From NCBI GenBank assembly GCA_027067055.1, contig JAMOMK010000130.1:1-64000 (forward strand): a stretch of 64,000 bases of DNA. Reading direction: 5' to 3'. Position numbers and translations under genes: made by a program. Below the pieces are notes generated by a model. The model saw nothing but the letters and a program-made list of their open reading frames with translations. It made no database searches and was not told where the DNA came from. Below are positions 1 to 8,935 of this stretch, one piece after another (position 1 is the stretch's first letter; each line of letters starts with the position of its first letter). Source of the DNA: Lysobacterales bacterium (GTDB lineage Bacteria > Pseudomonadota > Gammaproteobacteria > Xanthomonadales > Marinicellaceae).

Positions 1-148
1 ATAGCAGGCATTCATATTAGAATACAAGGTATTATCAGAACAGTTTTCAGCAAGTTGGAAATATTGAGATTTTAACTAAAAACCATGTCAAGAAATATCT
101 TTTATATTCGCTGAATAGTTACATTTAAATAAAGAATTTAATAGAATT
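1..148 (+). other. Degraded or frame-broken 5' part of the ATPase gene
   Basis: No single frame is open through this segment. The frame of the downstream ATPase has a stop at 116-118. The next frame is open from 21 to 125 and encodes residues that read naturally into the ATPase if one frame change is allowed near 123-125 (KKYLLYSLNSY then LNKEFNRIVGFG). A second possible break lies near 63-66, where another frame is open from 5 to 64. This suggests that the real N-terminal half, which would carry the Walker A motif, lies upstream of the window and that the gene is damaged here. A sequencing indel is an alternative. Confidence 0.4.
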
Positions 149-1129
149 GTGGGGTTTGGTAGTAAGGAAACTCTGAGATTTGACAAACAAGAAAACAGTC
201 AAACTTTATCCATAGTCTTACAAATTGAAGGTAAAGGAAAATTTCAAATACCAGAAAGAATTTTAAGTAAAGTTATAAGTGATTCGATTGTACAGATATT
301 ATTTGATAGTATTTTGCCTAAACCCTTTGTGGTTACTTCTGAAAGAACAGGTATTTCTCTATTTTATAAAGAATTAGATGTAAGCAAAAATAGGATATTT
401 AAACAACTTGCCGCAAGTGATGACATAAACCCTATTGATTTACTTAATAGTATGAGATCTAGATATGCAGAACCAATAGATGATAATATTAAAGTTATTA
501 GAGATTATGAAGAATTAAGTAAAAGAAAAAGTTTTCTTAGAGAGAATAGAGCTAAATATAAATATGTATTAGATGCTTTACAAGATTTATTGTGTGGAAG
601 TTTCAAAACAATAAATAAGCAATTAGTATTTTCCCCTAAAAAAGAAAGAAATAGAGAAAAGGTTACTATACCTGTATATTTGGCATCTTCATCAATTAAG
701 TCACTTTTTTTAATTGATTTTTATATTAATTGTTTGGCTGAAAAAAATGGCCTTTTAATAATTGATGAACCTGAATTAAATTTACATCCCGAAAATCAAC
801 GGAAAATGGCAAGCTTATTAGCTAAATTAATAAATTCTGGAATCAAAGTCTTAGTTACAACACATAGCGATTTTTTATTAAGAGAATTAAATAACAGAAT
901 TATGTTAAGTAGTAATATAAAAAATAAAGATAAACTTTTAAGAAAAAACTGTATTTCCCCTGAAGAAATTTTAAAGCCATCTCAAGTAAAAGCTTATAGT
1001 TTTGATAAAAATCATAAAATCTTAGAATCAACGGTAGATAAATTTGGTATTAACATGGAAATATTTGATGATGTTATAAGTAATACAAATTCCTTATCAA
1101 ATGAAATATATTATAGTATTGAGGAATAA
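149..1129 (+). CDS. AAA/ABC-type ATPase (OLD-like fold), lacking the N-terminal Walker A part
   Basis: The open frame from a GTG at 149 gives 326 aa. The C-terminal half carries an ABC/SMC-type Walker B and signature region: LLIIDEPELNLHPENQRK followed by an H-loop (VLVTTHSDFLL), as in AAA_21 and OLD-like ATPases of defence systems. No P-loop GxxxxGK[ST] is present, although the family needs one near its N-terminus, so the product is truncated or frameshifted. The GTG has no clear ribosome-binding site. The next gene starts 2 nt after the stop, so the two form one unit. Sampled lines are about one quarter G+C, well below metH next door, which suggests acquired DNA. A role in phage defence is inferred from the architecture only. 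Confidence 0.6.
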   Translation: MGFGSKETLRFDKQENSQTLSIVLQIEGKGKFQIPERILSKVISDSIVQILFDSILPKPFVVTSERTGISLFYKELDVSKNRIFKQLAASDDINPIDLLNSMRSRYAEPIDDNIKVIRDYEELSKRKSFLRENRAKYKYVLDALQDLLCGSFKTINKQLVFSPKKERNREKVTIPVYLASSSIKSLFLIDFYINCLAEKNGLLIIDEPELNLHPENQRKMASLLAKLINSGIKVLVTTHSDFLLRELNNRIMLSSNIKNKDKLLRKNCISPEEILKPSQVKAYSFDKNHKILESTVDKFGINMEIFDDVISNTNSLSNEIYYSIEE

Positions 1130-1130
1130 A

Positions 1131-1715
1131 ATGTTAATAGATGTTTATAAGGATATAATCAACCCTGAAGTAGTTCTTCCAATTGATACTAGTGTTGGGA
1201 CATTAACTCTTAAAGAACCTGATGTTTGTAGTAAGATTAAGAAATTATATATTAATAATGTTCCAGAAGAATCATTTGCTTTTACTCTTGATTTTTCTCC
1301 AAATAAAACAAAAAAAAAGATATATTCAAAATTGTCAAATTATTTAAATCCAAAAAATAAAATTGGTATCAATAAAAGTTGTGATTTAGTTATATTATTT
1401 AAGGATAATAATTGGAAGATAATATTATTAGAATTAAAGTCAGATCGCCCTGTAAAATTAGCCACTGAAAAACAACTAATAAACTCGGAACTATTTATTA
1501 AATATTTAGAGTTAATGATTGCACAATACTATCCAGAAACAAATGGAAAAATAAATACATTTAATAAAACTGTTGTAGTAACTTCTAATAGAAATATTCC
1601 AAAAAATTCAACATATAGACCAAGTATGAAACCTATCAAAAACATAATTAATTATCTCCATACATCAGTACTGAGCTCTAAAGAGGCGCATATACATTTT
1701 AATCAGTTGATTTAA
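1131..1715 (+). CDS. Hypothetical protein with possible PD-(D/E)XK-like nuclease signature, partner of the ATPase
   Basis: This 194-aa product starts at ATG 1131, preceded by gagga at 1121-1125; the upstream in-frame ATG at 1101 lies inside the ATPase gene. I do not recognise the family. The middle contains an Asp in CDLVILF and, about 15 residues later, a beta-strand ending in LLELKSDRP. The D...ELK spacing resembles the catalytic core of PD-(D/E)XK nucleases, and a long helix with a Gln (EKQLINSELF) follows as in that fold. There is no signal peptide or membrane segment. Tight coupling to an ATPase suggests an ATPase-plus-effector pair, such as an anti-phage module. The nuclease call is inference from a short motif. 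Confidence 0.5.
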   Translation: MLIDVYKDIINPEVVLPIDTSVGTLTLKEPDVCSKIKKLYINNVPEESFAFTLDFSPNKTKKKIYSKLSNYLNPKNKIGINKSCDLVILFKDNNWKIILLELKSDRPVKLATEKQLINSELFIKYLELMIAQYYPETNGKINTFNKTVVVTSNRNIPKNSTYRPSMKPIKNIINYLHTSVLSSKEAHIHFNQLI

Positions 1716-1813
1716 TTTTATATTATAGATGTAAAACAGAACGAGTAATTCTGTGAAAAATTCTTTTGGTGTTTCCTTTCGTAAATTTCATACCCTTTAT
1801 TGTAAAATAATAG

Positions 1814-1833
1814 ATACCTGCCTTCGCAGGTAT
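1814..1833. repeat. Dispersed palindromic repeat, copy 1
   Basis: Perfect 8-bp stem (atacctgc / gcaggtat) around a cttc loop, followed by gacga. The reverse complement of the element at 34596-34615 has the same core, loop and flanking gacga but with paired substitutions in the stem, so this is a family of hairpin repeats. It lies in the gene-free strip between the accessory pair and metH. Confidence 0.7.
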
Positions 1834-2011
1834 GACGAAATTCATAATGAACTTTGCGACCTTTGCGTCGTATACTTGGCAGACTTTGCGTTACTCTTTT
1901 AAAAATCTCCGTGTAGTTCTGTGATTCCTCCGTGGACCTGTGTGTTCCTTAGTCTTTAAACGAAACCACGGTTCCCAATGAGATTGCCACGTCGTTCCTC
2001 CTCGCAATGAC
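1834..2011. repeat. Composite intergenic repeat strip
   Basis: No gene is visible between 1716 and 2029. The strip contains short degenerate direct repeats: three variants of (a/c)ctttgcg(a/t) at about 1851-1893, then ctccgtg/ctgtg variants at about 1909-1947, and a segment at 1978-2011 (gattgccacgtcgttcc and ctcgcaatgac) resembling dispersed intergenic repeats seen in many proteobacterial genomes. It contains no coding potential of note. Confidence 0.45.
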
Positions 2012-2029
2012 TGTATTTTTTTTACTTTT

Positions 2030-5000
2030 CTACAAATTAGGTGCTAAGATTTTCCTTGCTGCTTCAATGTCCATGCCTTTTCTTTTGGCATAATCTTGCA
2101 GTTGGTCTTCGCCAATTTTGCCTAAGACGAAGTACTGGGATTGCGGGTGGGAGTAATAAAAACCACTAACCGAGCTGGCTGGATACATGGCGTAGCCTTC
2201 TGTTAGTTGGATACCGATTTTGTTTTCTACATCGAGCAATTTAAATAATAATTCTTTTTGGGTATGATCAGGGCAGGCTGGATAGCCTGGAGCTGGTCTT
2301 ATTCCTTGGTATTTTTCGTTGATTAATTGGTCGTTATCCAAACTTTCATCTTTGGCATATCCCCAATATTCAGTTCGAACAAGTTTATGCAAATGTTCGG
2401 CGAAAGCCTCAGCAAGACGATCGGCTAAGGCTTTGAGTAGGATAGAGGAGTAATCATCGTGGTTGTCTTCAAATTCTTTAATCTTTGTTTCTATGCCGAT
2501 ACCTGTTGTTACGGCAAATGCGCCGATGTGGTCAGTTTTACCTGTTTCTTTAGGGGCGATAAAATCACTAAGGCATAAATTGTTGCCAGCTTTTTCTTTT
2601 TGTTGGCGTAGGTTGTGTAGTGTGTATTCTTTATCTTCGTATTTCAAATCAACGTCATCACCATTGCTGTTAGCATCAAATATACCGAATATTGCTCGGG
2701 CTGTGAGCCATTTTTCATCAATGATCTTCTTGAGCATGGCTTGGGCGTCTTTAAATAATTCACTGGCACTTTCACCAACCACTTCATCGGTTAAGATTGC
2801 TGGGTATCGTCCGTGCAGTTCCCATGTTTGGAAAAACGGTGTCCAGTCGATGGTTTCGGCAATTGTTGCTAGTGGATAGTCTTCTAAGATTTTTATGCCT
2901 GTGAACTGTGTATCCATCGGTGGTGATTGTTGCCAATCAATCTGAAATTTATCAGCACGGGCATCGCTTATAGGTAGCTTTACTTTTTTACTTGGACGTT
3001 TAAGTCTTCTTTCGCGAATATCTGCGTATTCGGCTTTAATTTTATCAACGAAGGGTTTTTTGAGGTCTTTTGAACCCAGTAAGTTTTGGGCAACGCCTAC
3101 GGCACGTGAGGCATCTTTTACCCAAATGGTGTCGCTTTTGTAGTTGGGTTCTATTTTTAGGGCGGTGTGTGTGCGTGATGTGGTAGCGCCTCCAATTAGT
3201 AAAGGTGTTGTCATGCCGCGTTTTTCCATTTCTGCGGCAACATCGCACATTTCATCCAATGAGGGTGTGATTAATCCGCTTAATCCAATGATGTCAGCAT
3301 TGTGTTCGATAGCGGCATCTAGGATTTTATTAGCAGGCACCATGACCCCTAAATCAATAATGTTGTAGTTATTACAGCCTAAAACTACGCCTACGATGTT
3401 TTTGCCAATGTCATGCACATCGCCTTTGACGGTTGCCATGATGATGGTGCCATTGTCGCTGGTGTTGCCTTTTTGTTCTTCAATAAGTGGTAATAACCAT
3501 GCCACGGCTTTTTTCATAACACGTGCGGATTTAACCACTTGCGGTAAGAACATTTTGCCATCACCAAACAAATCTCCTACTTGGTTCATGCCAGTCATTA
3601 ATGGTCCTTCGATCACCCCTAGAGGGTCATTGAGGTGTATGTAGGCATCTTCGGTGTCTTGGTCAATAAATTCTGTTATGCCATGGACTAAAGCGTAAGA
3701 TAAGCGTTCTTGAATCGGCAATTTGCGCCATTTGTTGTCGGCTTGTTTCTGCTTTTTGCCTTCTATACCACTGGCAATATCCATTAAGCGTTCGGTGGCA
3801 TCATCACGGCGGTTAAAGAGTAAATCTTCGATGCGTTCTTTTACTTTTGCATCAATGTCATCGTATAAAGTCAACATGCCAGGGTTAACAATGCCCATAT
3901 CCATACCCGCTTTGATGGCGTGGTATAAAAATACCGAATGTATCGCTTCACGCAGTGGATTGTTGCCACGGAATGAAAAAGAGATATTGGAGACACCGCC
4001 GGATATATGGCACAAAGGCATTTCTTGTTTTATAACACGCGTGGCTTCGATAAAATCAATGCCGTAGTTGGCGTGTTCAGATAATCCTGTGCCAATTGCA
4101 AAAATATTGGGGTCAAAAATAATGTCTTCCGGTAAGAAACCGACTTTATTAACTAAAACATCATAACTGCGTCGACAAATTTCAATTTTCCGTTGTTTTG
4201 TATCGGCTTGCCCTGTTTCATCAAATGCCATGACTATCACGGCAGCGCCGTATTTTTGGATGGTTTTGGCCTGTCTGATAAAGTTTTCTTCACCTTCCTT
4301 GAGTGAAATGGAATTAACCACACCTTTGCCCTGAATATGGCGCAAACCGACTTCTAAGACTTCCCACTTGGATGAGTCTAACATCACAGGTACTTTGGCA
4401 ATATCGGGTTCGGTAGCGATGATATTTAAAAATTCGCGCATCACGGCTTTGGCATCAATTAAACCTTCATCCATGTTGATGTCAATGATTTGTGCACCAT
4501 TTTCGACTTGGTCAAGGGCGACTTGAACGGCTTCTTCGTAACTCTCTTCTTTAATCAATCTTTTGAATTTAAGTGAACCTGTAACATTGGTACGTTCACC
4601 TACGTTGATGAAGTTTAAATCATCGGTGATGTTAAAGGCTTCCAATCCTGCCAGTCGGGTGATGGGTTTTAATTGAGGAAGAACTCGTGGTGTTTTGCCT
4701 TGCATGGTTTTGGCGAGCACATCAATATGCTTTGGTGTGGTGCCACAACATCCTCCGATGATATTAATCTGCCCAGCATCGGCCCATTGCTCGATAATTT
4801 GTGCCATTTCTTCTGGTGTTTCATCGTATTCCCCTAGTTCATTGGGTAAGCCTGCATTTGGGTGTACACTAACAAAGCATTCGCAAATTTGGGAAAGTTC
4901 TTGCACATAGGGACGCAGTTCATCGGCACCGAGTGCACAATTTAAGCCTATGGATAAGGGTTTGATATGGCGAACAGAGTTGTAAAACGCTTCATTGGTT

Positions 5001-5668
5001 TGACCTGACAAGGTGCGACCGCTGGCATCGACAATTGTGCCAGAAATCATGATGGCAATGTCTTCATCGCGCTCATCTAATACTTCAGAAATGGCGAATA
5101 GGGCAGCTTTACAATTCAAAGTATCAAATATCGTTTCGACCATGAGTAAATCTGCACCACCATCAAGCAAGGCATTAGCGCATTCGATGTAGTTATCGAC
5201 CAGTTCTTGAAAAGTCACATTACGAAAACCCGGGCGATTGATATCTGGTGAAATAGAAGCCGTACGGTTTGTTGGCCCAAGTACACCAACTACGAAACGT
5301 GGTTTTTCGGGAGTGGAATATTCTACGCATGCTTGTTTGGCTAGCTTGGCAGATTCAAAATTAATTTTGTAATTTTGATCTTCCATACCATAATCGGCTT
5401 GAGCTATTTGAGTGGCGTTAAATGTATTGGTTTCGAGTAAATCCGAACCTGCTGCCAAGTTTTTGCGGTGAATATCTAAAATGGCTTTGGGTTGTGTTAA
5501 TGAAAGTAAGTCATTATCGCCCTTGAGCGGCATTTCATGGTTAGTAAAGAGGTCACCACGGAAGTCACTTTCGGTAAATTTATGTGCCTGAATCATGGTT
5601 CCCATTGCAGAGTCTAACAATAAGATGCGTTGTTTTAGGAGTTGAGTGAGTTGTTGTTTAATGTTCAT
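2030..5668 (-). CDS. metH: Cobalamin-dependent methionine synthase
   Basis: The 1212-aa product matches the usual full length (about 1,220 aa). It transfers a methyl group from 5-methyltetrahydrofolate to homocysteine through cob(I)alamin, in the cytoplasm. Domains in order: homocysteine-binding barrel with zinc cysteines (NCALG near 242 and GGCCGTTP near 305), pterin-binding barrel ([11 protein letters not shown] near 355), cap plus B12-binding domain with [11 protein letters not shown] near 750, and a C-terminal AdoMet-activation domain with [13 protein letters not shown]. The ATG at 5668 follows 26 nt after the ArsR-methyltransferase gene, so the two are likely one operon, and that regulator probably controls it. 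No defect is seen. Confidence 0.97.
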   Translation of the reverse strand: MNIKQQLTQLLKQRILLLDSAMGTMIQAHKFTESDFRGDLFTNHEMPLKGDNDLLSLTQPKAILDIHRKNLAAGSDLLETNTFNATQIAQADYGMEDQNYKINFESAKLAKQACVEYSTPEKPRFVVGVLGPTNRTASISPDINRPGFRNVTFQELVDNYIECANALLDGGADLLMVETIFDTLNCKAALFAISEVLDERDEDIAIMISGTIVDASGRTLSGQTNEAFYNSVRHIKPLSIGLNCALGADELRPYVQELSQICECFVSVHPNAGLPNELGEYDETPEEMAQIIEQWADAGQINIIGGCCGTTPKHIDVLAKTMQGKTPRVLPQLKPITRLAGLEAFNITDDLNFINVGERTNVTGSLKFKRLIKEESYEEAVQVALDQVENGAQIIDINMDEGLIDAKAVMREFLNIIATEPDIAKVPVMLDSSKWEVLEVGLRHIQGKGVVNSISLKEGEENFIRQAKTIQKYGAAVIVMAFDETGQADTKQRKIEICRRSYDVLVNKVGFLPEDIIFDPNIFAIGTGLSEHANYGIDFIEATRVIKQEMPLCHISGGVSNISFSFRGNNPLREAIHSVFLYHAIKAGMDMGIVNPGMLTLYDDIDAKVKERIEDLLFNRRDDATERLMDIASGIEGKKQKQADNKWRKLPIQERLSYALVHGITEFIDQDTEDAYIHLNDPLGVIEGPLMTGMNQVGDLFGDGKMFLPQVVKSARVMKKAVAWLLPLIEEQKGNTSDNGTIIMATVKGDVHDIGKNIVGVVLGCNNYNIIDLGVMVPANKILDAAIEHNADIIGLSGLITPSLDEMCDVAAEMEKRGMTTPLLIGGATTSRTHTALKIEPNYKSDTIWVKDASRAVGVAQNLLGSKDLKKPFVDKIKAEYADIRERRLKRPSKKVKLPISDARADKFQIDWQQSPPMDTQFTGIKILEDYPLATIAETIDWTPFFQTWELHGRYPAILTDEVVGESASELFKDAQAMLKKIIDEKWLTARAIFGIFDANSNGDDVDLKYEDKEYTLHNLRQQKEKAGNNLCLSDFIAPKETGKTDHIGAFAVTTGIGIETKIKEFEDNHDDYSSILLKALADRLAEAFAEHLHKLVRTEYWGYAKDESLDNDQLINEKYQGIRPAPGYPACPDHTQKELLFKLLDVENKIGIQLTEGYAMYPASSVSGFYYSHPQSQYFVLGKIGEDQLQDYAKRKGMDIEAARKILAPNL

Positions 5669-5694
5669 GGTTTTCTATGATGGACAAGACCCAT

Positions 5695-6615
5695 CTACGG
5701 TTTTATGGCTTCTAATGTAATGACTGCAAAATGTGGTTTGCGGTTTTCTTTTGAGGTGACTTTAACCTTAATATCAGTTAACCCTGCATTTTTGGCAAAT
5801 TGCTCCAGTTCCTTAGGTGTAAATCCATTATTTAGGTGTCCAAAATCATTAACTATATCGGTGTGATTGTGTTTGGCTAATGTTGAAATTAATATTTTTC
5901 CACTGGGTTTTAATCTCAAACTGGCTTGCTCAAGGGCTAATTGTGGGTTTTTTGAATAGGTTAAAACATGTAATAAGAATACAGTATCAAAAATATCTGT
6001 CAAATTTAAATTATGCATGTCTGCTACTTGGTAACTGATGTTTTTAGCGTGTGATAAGCGTTTTTGTGCTTCTTTTATAACCTTTTCACTGCTGTCAACG
6101 CATGTATAGGTTTGTGCGCGTTGGTGTAATAGCTCGGCTAATACACCATCACCTGAGCCAATATCAAGGACATCACCTAAATCTAATAAATAACTTATTG
6201 CACGGGTTGTTGCTTCCCACGATCGGCCTGGAGAGTATTGACGTTCCATATCGCCCGCCACCGAATCCACCCAGTTTTTATTCTTTGCTCGTTCAGATAA
6301 GACAAGTTTTAAACGTATTTCATCTTGTTTGACTAAGGAGTCGTCTTGGCCTTCTTGAATTAAACTATCCCAGAGACTTTTGTGCTTTTCAGAGATGAAG
6401 GATAAATTGAGGCGATAATAAGTCGATACACCATCTTTTCTTCCTAAAACAAAACGTTGTTCTTTGAGCTTGGCTAGGTGTGTCGAAATCCTTGGTTGTG
6501 CTAATTGCAATGTAGCACAGAGTTCTGCCACTGTTAACTCATTGTCTTGTAACAATAAAAGCAAGCGTAAACGTGTTTCATCAGCTAGTAATTTAAATAC
6601 TTGTGCAATATTCAT
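5695..6615 (-). CDS. ArsR-family regulator fused to a SAM-dependent methyltransferase domain (SahR-like)
   Basis: This 306-aa protein has an N-terminal winged helix of the ArsR type (residues about 1-90, LADETRLRLLLLL and the recognition helix QPRISTHLAKL). A class I methyltransferase fold follows (VLDIGSGDGVLAELL near 140, with a VDSS acidic end of strand 2 and later LRLKPSGKILIST). Regulators of this architecture beside methionine-cycle genes include SahR, a repressor that senses S-adenosylhomocysteine. Position directly upstream of metH supports that role. ArsR metal-binding CxC motifs are absent, so a metal sensor is unlikely. Autoregulation is suggested by the inverted repeat in its promoter. 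Whether the methyltransferase domain is catalytic or only binds ligand cannot be told. Confidence 0.8.
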   Translation of the reverse strand: MNIAQVFKLLADETRLRLLLLLQDNELTVAELCATLQLAQPRISTHLAKLKEQRFVLGRKDGVSTYYRLNLSFISEKHKSLWDSLIQEGQDDSLVKQDEIRLKLVLSERAKNKNWVDSVAGDMERQYSPGRSWEATTRAISYLLDLGDVLDIGSGDGVLAELLHQRAQTYTCVDSSEKVIKEAQKRLSHAKNISYQVADMHNLNLTDIFDTVFLLHVLTYSKNPQLALEQASLRLKPSGKILISTLAKHNHTDIVNDFGHLNNGFTPKELEQFAKNAGLTDIKVKVTSKENRKPHFAVITLEAIKP

Positions 6616-6620
6616 CTTTA

Positions 6621-6675
6621 TATCTTGATTTAGAGATGTCTTAATTTTAACTAACTAACTCATCGGGTCAAGATA
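6621..6675 (-). promoter_or_regulatory. Promoter of the regulator-metH operon with bracketing inverted repeat
   Basis: On the minus strand a -35 TTGACC (6666-6671) and a -10 TAAAAT (6644-6649) are 16 bp apart. A perfect 8-bp inverted repeat, tatcttga at 6621-6628 and tcaagata at 6668-6675, brackets the promoter: one arm overlaps the -35 box and the other lies just downstream of the expected start. This would suit a repressor acting at two half-sites or a looped dimer pair. The operator assignment is inference. Confidence 0.45.
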
Positions 6676-6693
6676 ATAGGGTGATTATTTAAT

Positions 6694-8031
6694 TTAATGG
6701 CGCTTATATCTTAGTTTTTGACCATTTGCTTCGCCTTTGAGTTTATTGTTATTCCATTTAAGTTCACCATTGACCCATGTTTTTTCAATTGATGTTGAAA
6801 AAGTCTGGCCATCATAAGGTGTCCAGCCACAGCGATAAAGCATTGATTTATGTGAAATAGTGTGTTCTTTGTTCATATCTACTAAGACTAAATCAGCGAA
6901 ATAACCTTCACGAATGTAACCACGTTTTTTAACGTGAAAAAGATCGGCAACATTATGAGCTGTTTTTTGTACAATTTTTTCAATCGTAAACTTACCTTGA
7001 TTTACTTGAGTTAATAAACTACTTAATGCCGTTTGCACCAATGGCAAACCAGATGGTGCTTTAAAATATTTGTTGTGTTTTTCTTCCCAAGTATGTGGTG
7101 CATGGTCTGTGGCTATAACATCAAGATTTCCATGGTTTATGCCATCAATAATCGCTAACTTATCAGAGCGTTGTTTAATAGCTGGATTGCATTTGATTAA
7201 GGCTCCTAACTGGTCATAATCATGGTCATCAAACCAAGTAAAGTGAACGCAAGCTTCGGCAGTAATTTGCTTTTGTTCTAATGGCAGTTGTTTAAATAAA
7301 GCCACTTCTTCGGCTGTAGAAATATGCAAGACATGTAGCTTAGATCCGTGTTTTTGCGCCAGTGACATAGCCATATTTGTAGATGCTATACAGGCTTCAC
7401 GCGATCGAATCAAGCCATGTTGGTTAATTGGCACATCTTTACCATATTTTTCTCGGGCTAACAGTTCATTTTTGGTAATAATTGGTGTGCTTTCGCAATG
7501 TGTGGCTATGAGAAGGGGCGCGTGTTTAAAAATCTTGTTGAGTGTTTTCTCATTATCCACCAACATATTACCAGTTGAAGCTCCCATAAAAACCTTAACG
7601 CCACATATTAAACTGGTGTCAATTGATTTAATATCTTCAATATTGTCATTGGTGGCACCAAGGTAAAAACCATAGTTACAATGCGAATGACCAGCAATTA
7701 AATTGTGTTTGTCAATAATGGCTTGTTCGGTGATGGTTAAAGGTGATGTATTGGGCATATCCATGACAGAGGTAATGCCTCCAGCAACAGCTGCGGCTGA
7801 TTCAGTGATGAATTTGCCTTTATCAGGCATGCCAGGTTCTCTAAAGTGGACTTGGTCGTCTATCATGCCAGGTAAAAGATACATGCCATTGGCATCAATA
7901 ACTTTATCAGTGTCTTTAATGGTTAGATTGTTTCCAATTTCAAGAATTTTGTCACCTTTAATGATTATGTCAGATTCAAAAATCTGCATTTCATTAACGA
8001 TTTTTGCATTTTTTATGACGGTTCTACTCAT
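6694..8031 (-). CDS. pyrC: Dihydroorotase (multifunctional-complex type)
   Basis: This enzyme closes N-carbamoyl-aspartate to dihydroorotate in pyrimidine synthesis. The metal-binding HVHFREPG motif (here DQVHFREPG), the [12 protein letters not shown] segment, KVFMGASTG with its active-site lysine, [13 protein letters not shown] and [12 protein letters not shown] are all in place, as in the TIGR00857 class. I place the start at ATG 8031 (MSRTVIKN, 445 aa) because the 15 further residues encoded upstream lie inside yidD. It overlaps the end of yidD by 8 nt (ATGAGTAG), implying translational coupling. pyrB lies far away at 41787. An allantoinase or hydantoinase is less likely. Confidence 0.85.
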   Translation of the reverse strand: MSRTVIKNAKIVNEMQIFESDIIIKGDKILEIGNNLTIKDTDKVIDANGMYLLPGMIDDQVHFREPGMPDKGKFITESAAAVAGGITSVMDMPNTSPLTITEQAIIDKHNLIAGHSHCNYGFYLGATNDNIEDIKSIDTSLICGVKVFMGASTGNMLVDNEKTLNKIFKHAPLLIATHCESTPIITKNELLAREKYGKDVPINQHGLIRSREACIASTNMAMSLAQKHGSKLHVLHISTAEEVALFKQLPLEQKQITAEACVHFTWFDDHDYDQLGALIKCNPAIKQRSDKLAIIDGINHGNLDVIATDHAPHTWEEKHNKYFKAPSGLPLVQTALSSLLTQVNQGKFTIEKIVQKTAHNVADLFHVKKRGYIREGYFADLVLVDMNKEHTISHKSMLYRCGWTPYDGQTFSTSIEKTWVNGELKWNNNKLKGEANGQKLRYKRH

Positions 8032-8275
8032 GGTTATGCTCACATTTGTTTGGTTTGTTGTTTCGCTCAGGTACATGATCTATACCACCTTCGCAACCTG
8101 GGTGACAACGCCCAAGTCGTTTGATGCCTAGACCAATCCCTTTAAACACACCAAAGCGTTCAATCGCAGACATCATATACTCAGAACAACTGGGATAATA
8201 CCGACAGTTGTTACCAAATAGAGGGCTAATAAAATACTTATAGCCCTTGAGAATTTGAATAAAAATAAATTTCAT
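8024..8275 (-). CDS. yidD: YidD membrane protein insertion efficiency factor
   Basis: The 83-aa protein has the family pattern: an amphipathic N-terminus ([19 protein letters not shown]), the cysteine-rich core [14 protein letters not shown] and the end [16 protein letters not shown]. YidD is a small inner-membrane-associated protein that assists YidC-dependent insertion. It normally sits between rnpA and yidC; here it is the first gene of a two-gene unit with pyrC, which is unusual. It is divergent from dksA across about 156 bp. Confidence 0.93.
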   Translation of the reverse strand: MKFIFIQILKGYKYFISPLFGNNCRYYPSCSEYMMSAIERFGVFKGIGLGIKRLGRCHPGCEGGIDHVPERNNKPNKCEHNHE

Positions 8276-8316
8276 GTGTTTTTTGTAAAATTATGTCTTT
8301 TTATTTGCTCTTAACA

Positions 8317-8353
8317 ACTCTTTGCGTTATAAAGAGTCGCCTAAATTTTAGGC
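8317..8353. promoter_or_regulatory. Two adjacent perfect hairpins upstream of dksA
   Basis: A 7-bp hairpin (actcttt / aaagagt, loop gcgttat, 8317-8337) is followed after one base by a second 7-bp hairpin (gcctaaa / tttaggc, single-base centre, 8339-8353). Both lie in the divergent yidD-dksA gap, 79 nt before the dksA ATG. They could be a structured leader or overlapping operators; there is no long T-run. Confidence 0.4.
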
Positions 8354-8431
8354 AGTAAAAATTTGGGAACTAAATTAACAAATTTCATTCTAACATGGGG
8401 TTTAAACTGCACAAATAAATAGGAGAATTTA

Positions 8432-8893
8432 ATGTCAGAAAGAAGCATTAATGATTTGCCAGAGGGTTATGTACCTGAAATTGAGTTAAAAGAAAATTAT
8501 AAACCTTTATTAAAAGACGAATATATGTGTCCAGAACACATTGAATTTTTTCGTAGAAGATTGGTTCAATGGCAAGAAGACTTAATAAAGGAATCACAAG
8601 AAACAATTAGTAATTTACAAGATGAAGTACGTGATATTGGTGATGACGCAGAACGAGCATCTCGCGAAACTGAAAATACTTTAGAACTTAGAACACGAGA
8701 TCGTTACAGAAAATTATTATCGAAAATCAGTAAAACCTTAGAGTTCATTAAAGATGGTGATTATGGTTATTGTGAAGATACTGGTGAAGAAATTGGACTT
8801 AAACGTTTGATGGTTCGACCCATTGCAACCATGACAATTGATGCACAAGAACGTTGGGAATTACGTCAAAAATTACTAAAAGAAGGCAGATAA
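8432..8893 (+). CDS. dksA: DksA-family RNA polymerase-binding regulator, zinc-poor variant
   Basis: The 153-aa protein acts with ppGpp in the RNA polymerase secondary channel. A long coiled coil (residues about 35-105) carries the tip motif DIGDDA, fitting the functional DxxDxA. The C-terminal globular part aligns with the DksA zinc finger (GDYGYCEDTGEEIGLKRL ... TMTIDAQERWELR), but only the first of four zinc cysteines remains; the others are Thr, Thr and Ala. This resembles cysteine-poor forms such as Pseudomonas DksA2, which work without zinc. A good ribosome-binding site aggag lies at 8422-8426. It is followed by prfB 42 nt downstream. Confidence 0.9.
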   Translation: MSERSINDLPEGYVPEIELKENYKPLLKDEYMCPEHIEFFRRRLVQWQEDLIKESQETISNLQDEVRDIGDDAERASRETENTLELRTRDRYRKLLSKISKTLEFIKDGDYGYCEDTGEEIGLKRLMVRPIATMTIDAQERWELRQKLLKEGR

Positions 8894-8935
8894 ATAATTA
8901 TTTAGATTTATAAATATATTGAAAGATAAAAAATT

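Noticed and set aside
1814-2011. CRISPR array
   Set aside because: The palindromic repeats are isolated single copies of different types, with no regular spacing and no cas genes.
2463-4910. Several 60-140 codon plus-strand frames inside metH
   Set aside because: They are antisense shadows of a well-conserved gene without starts or domains.
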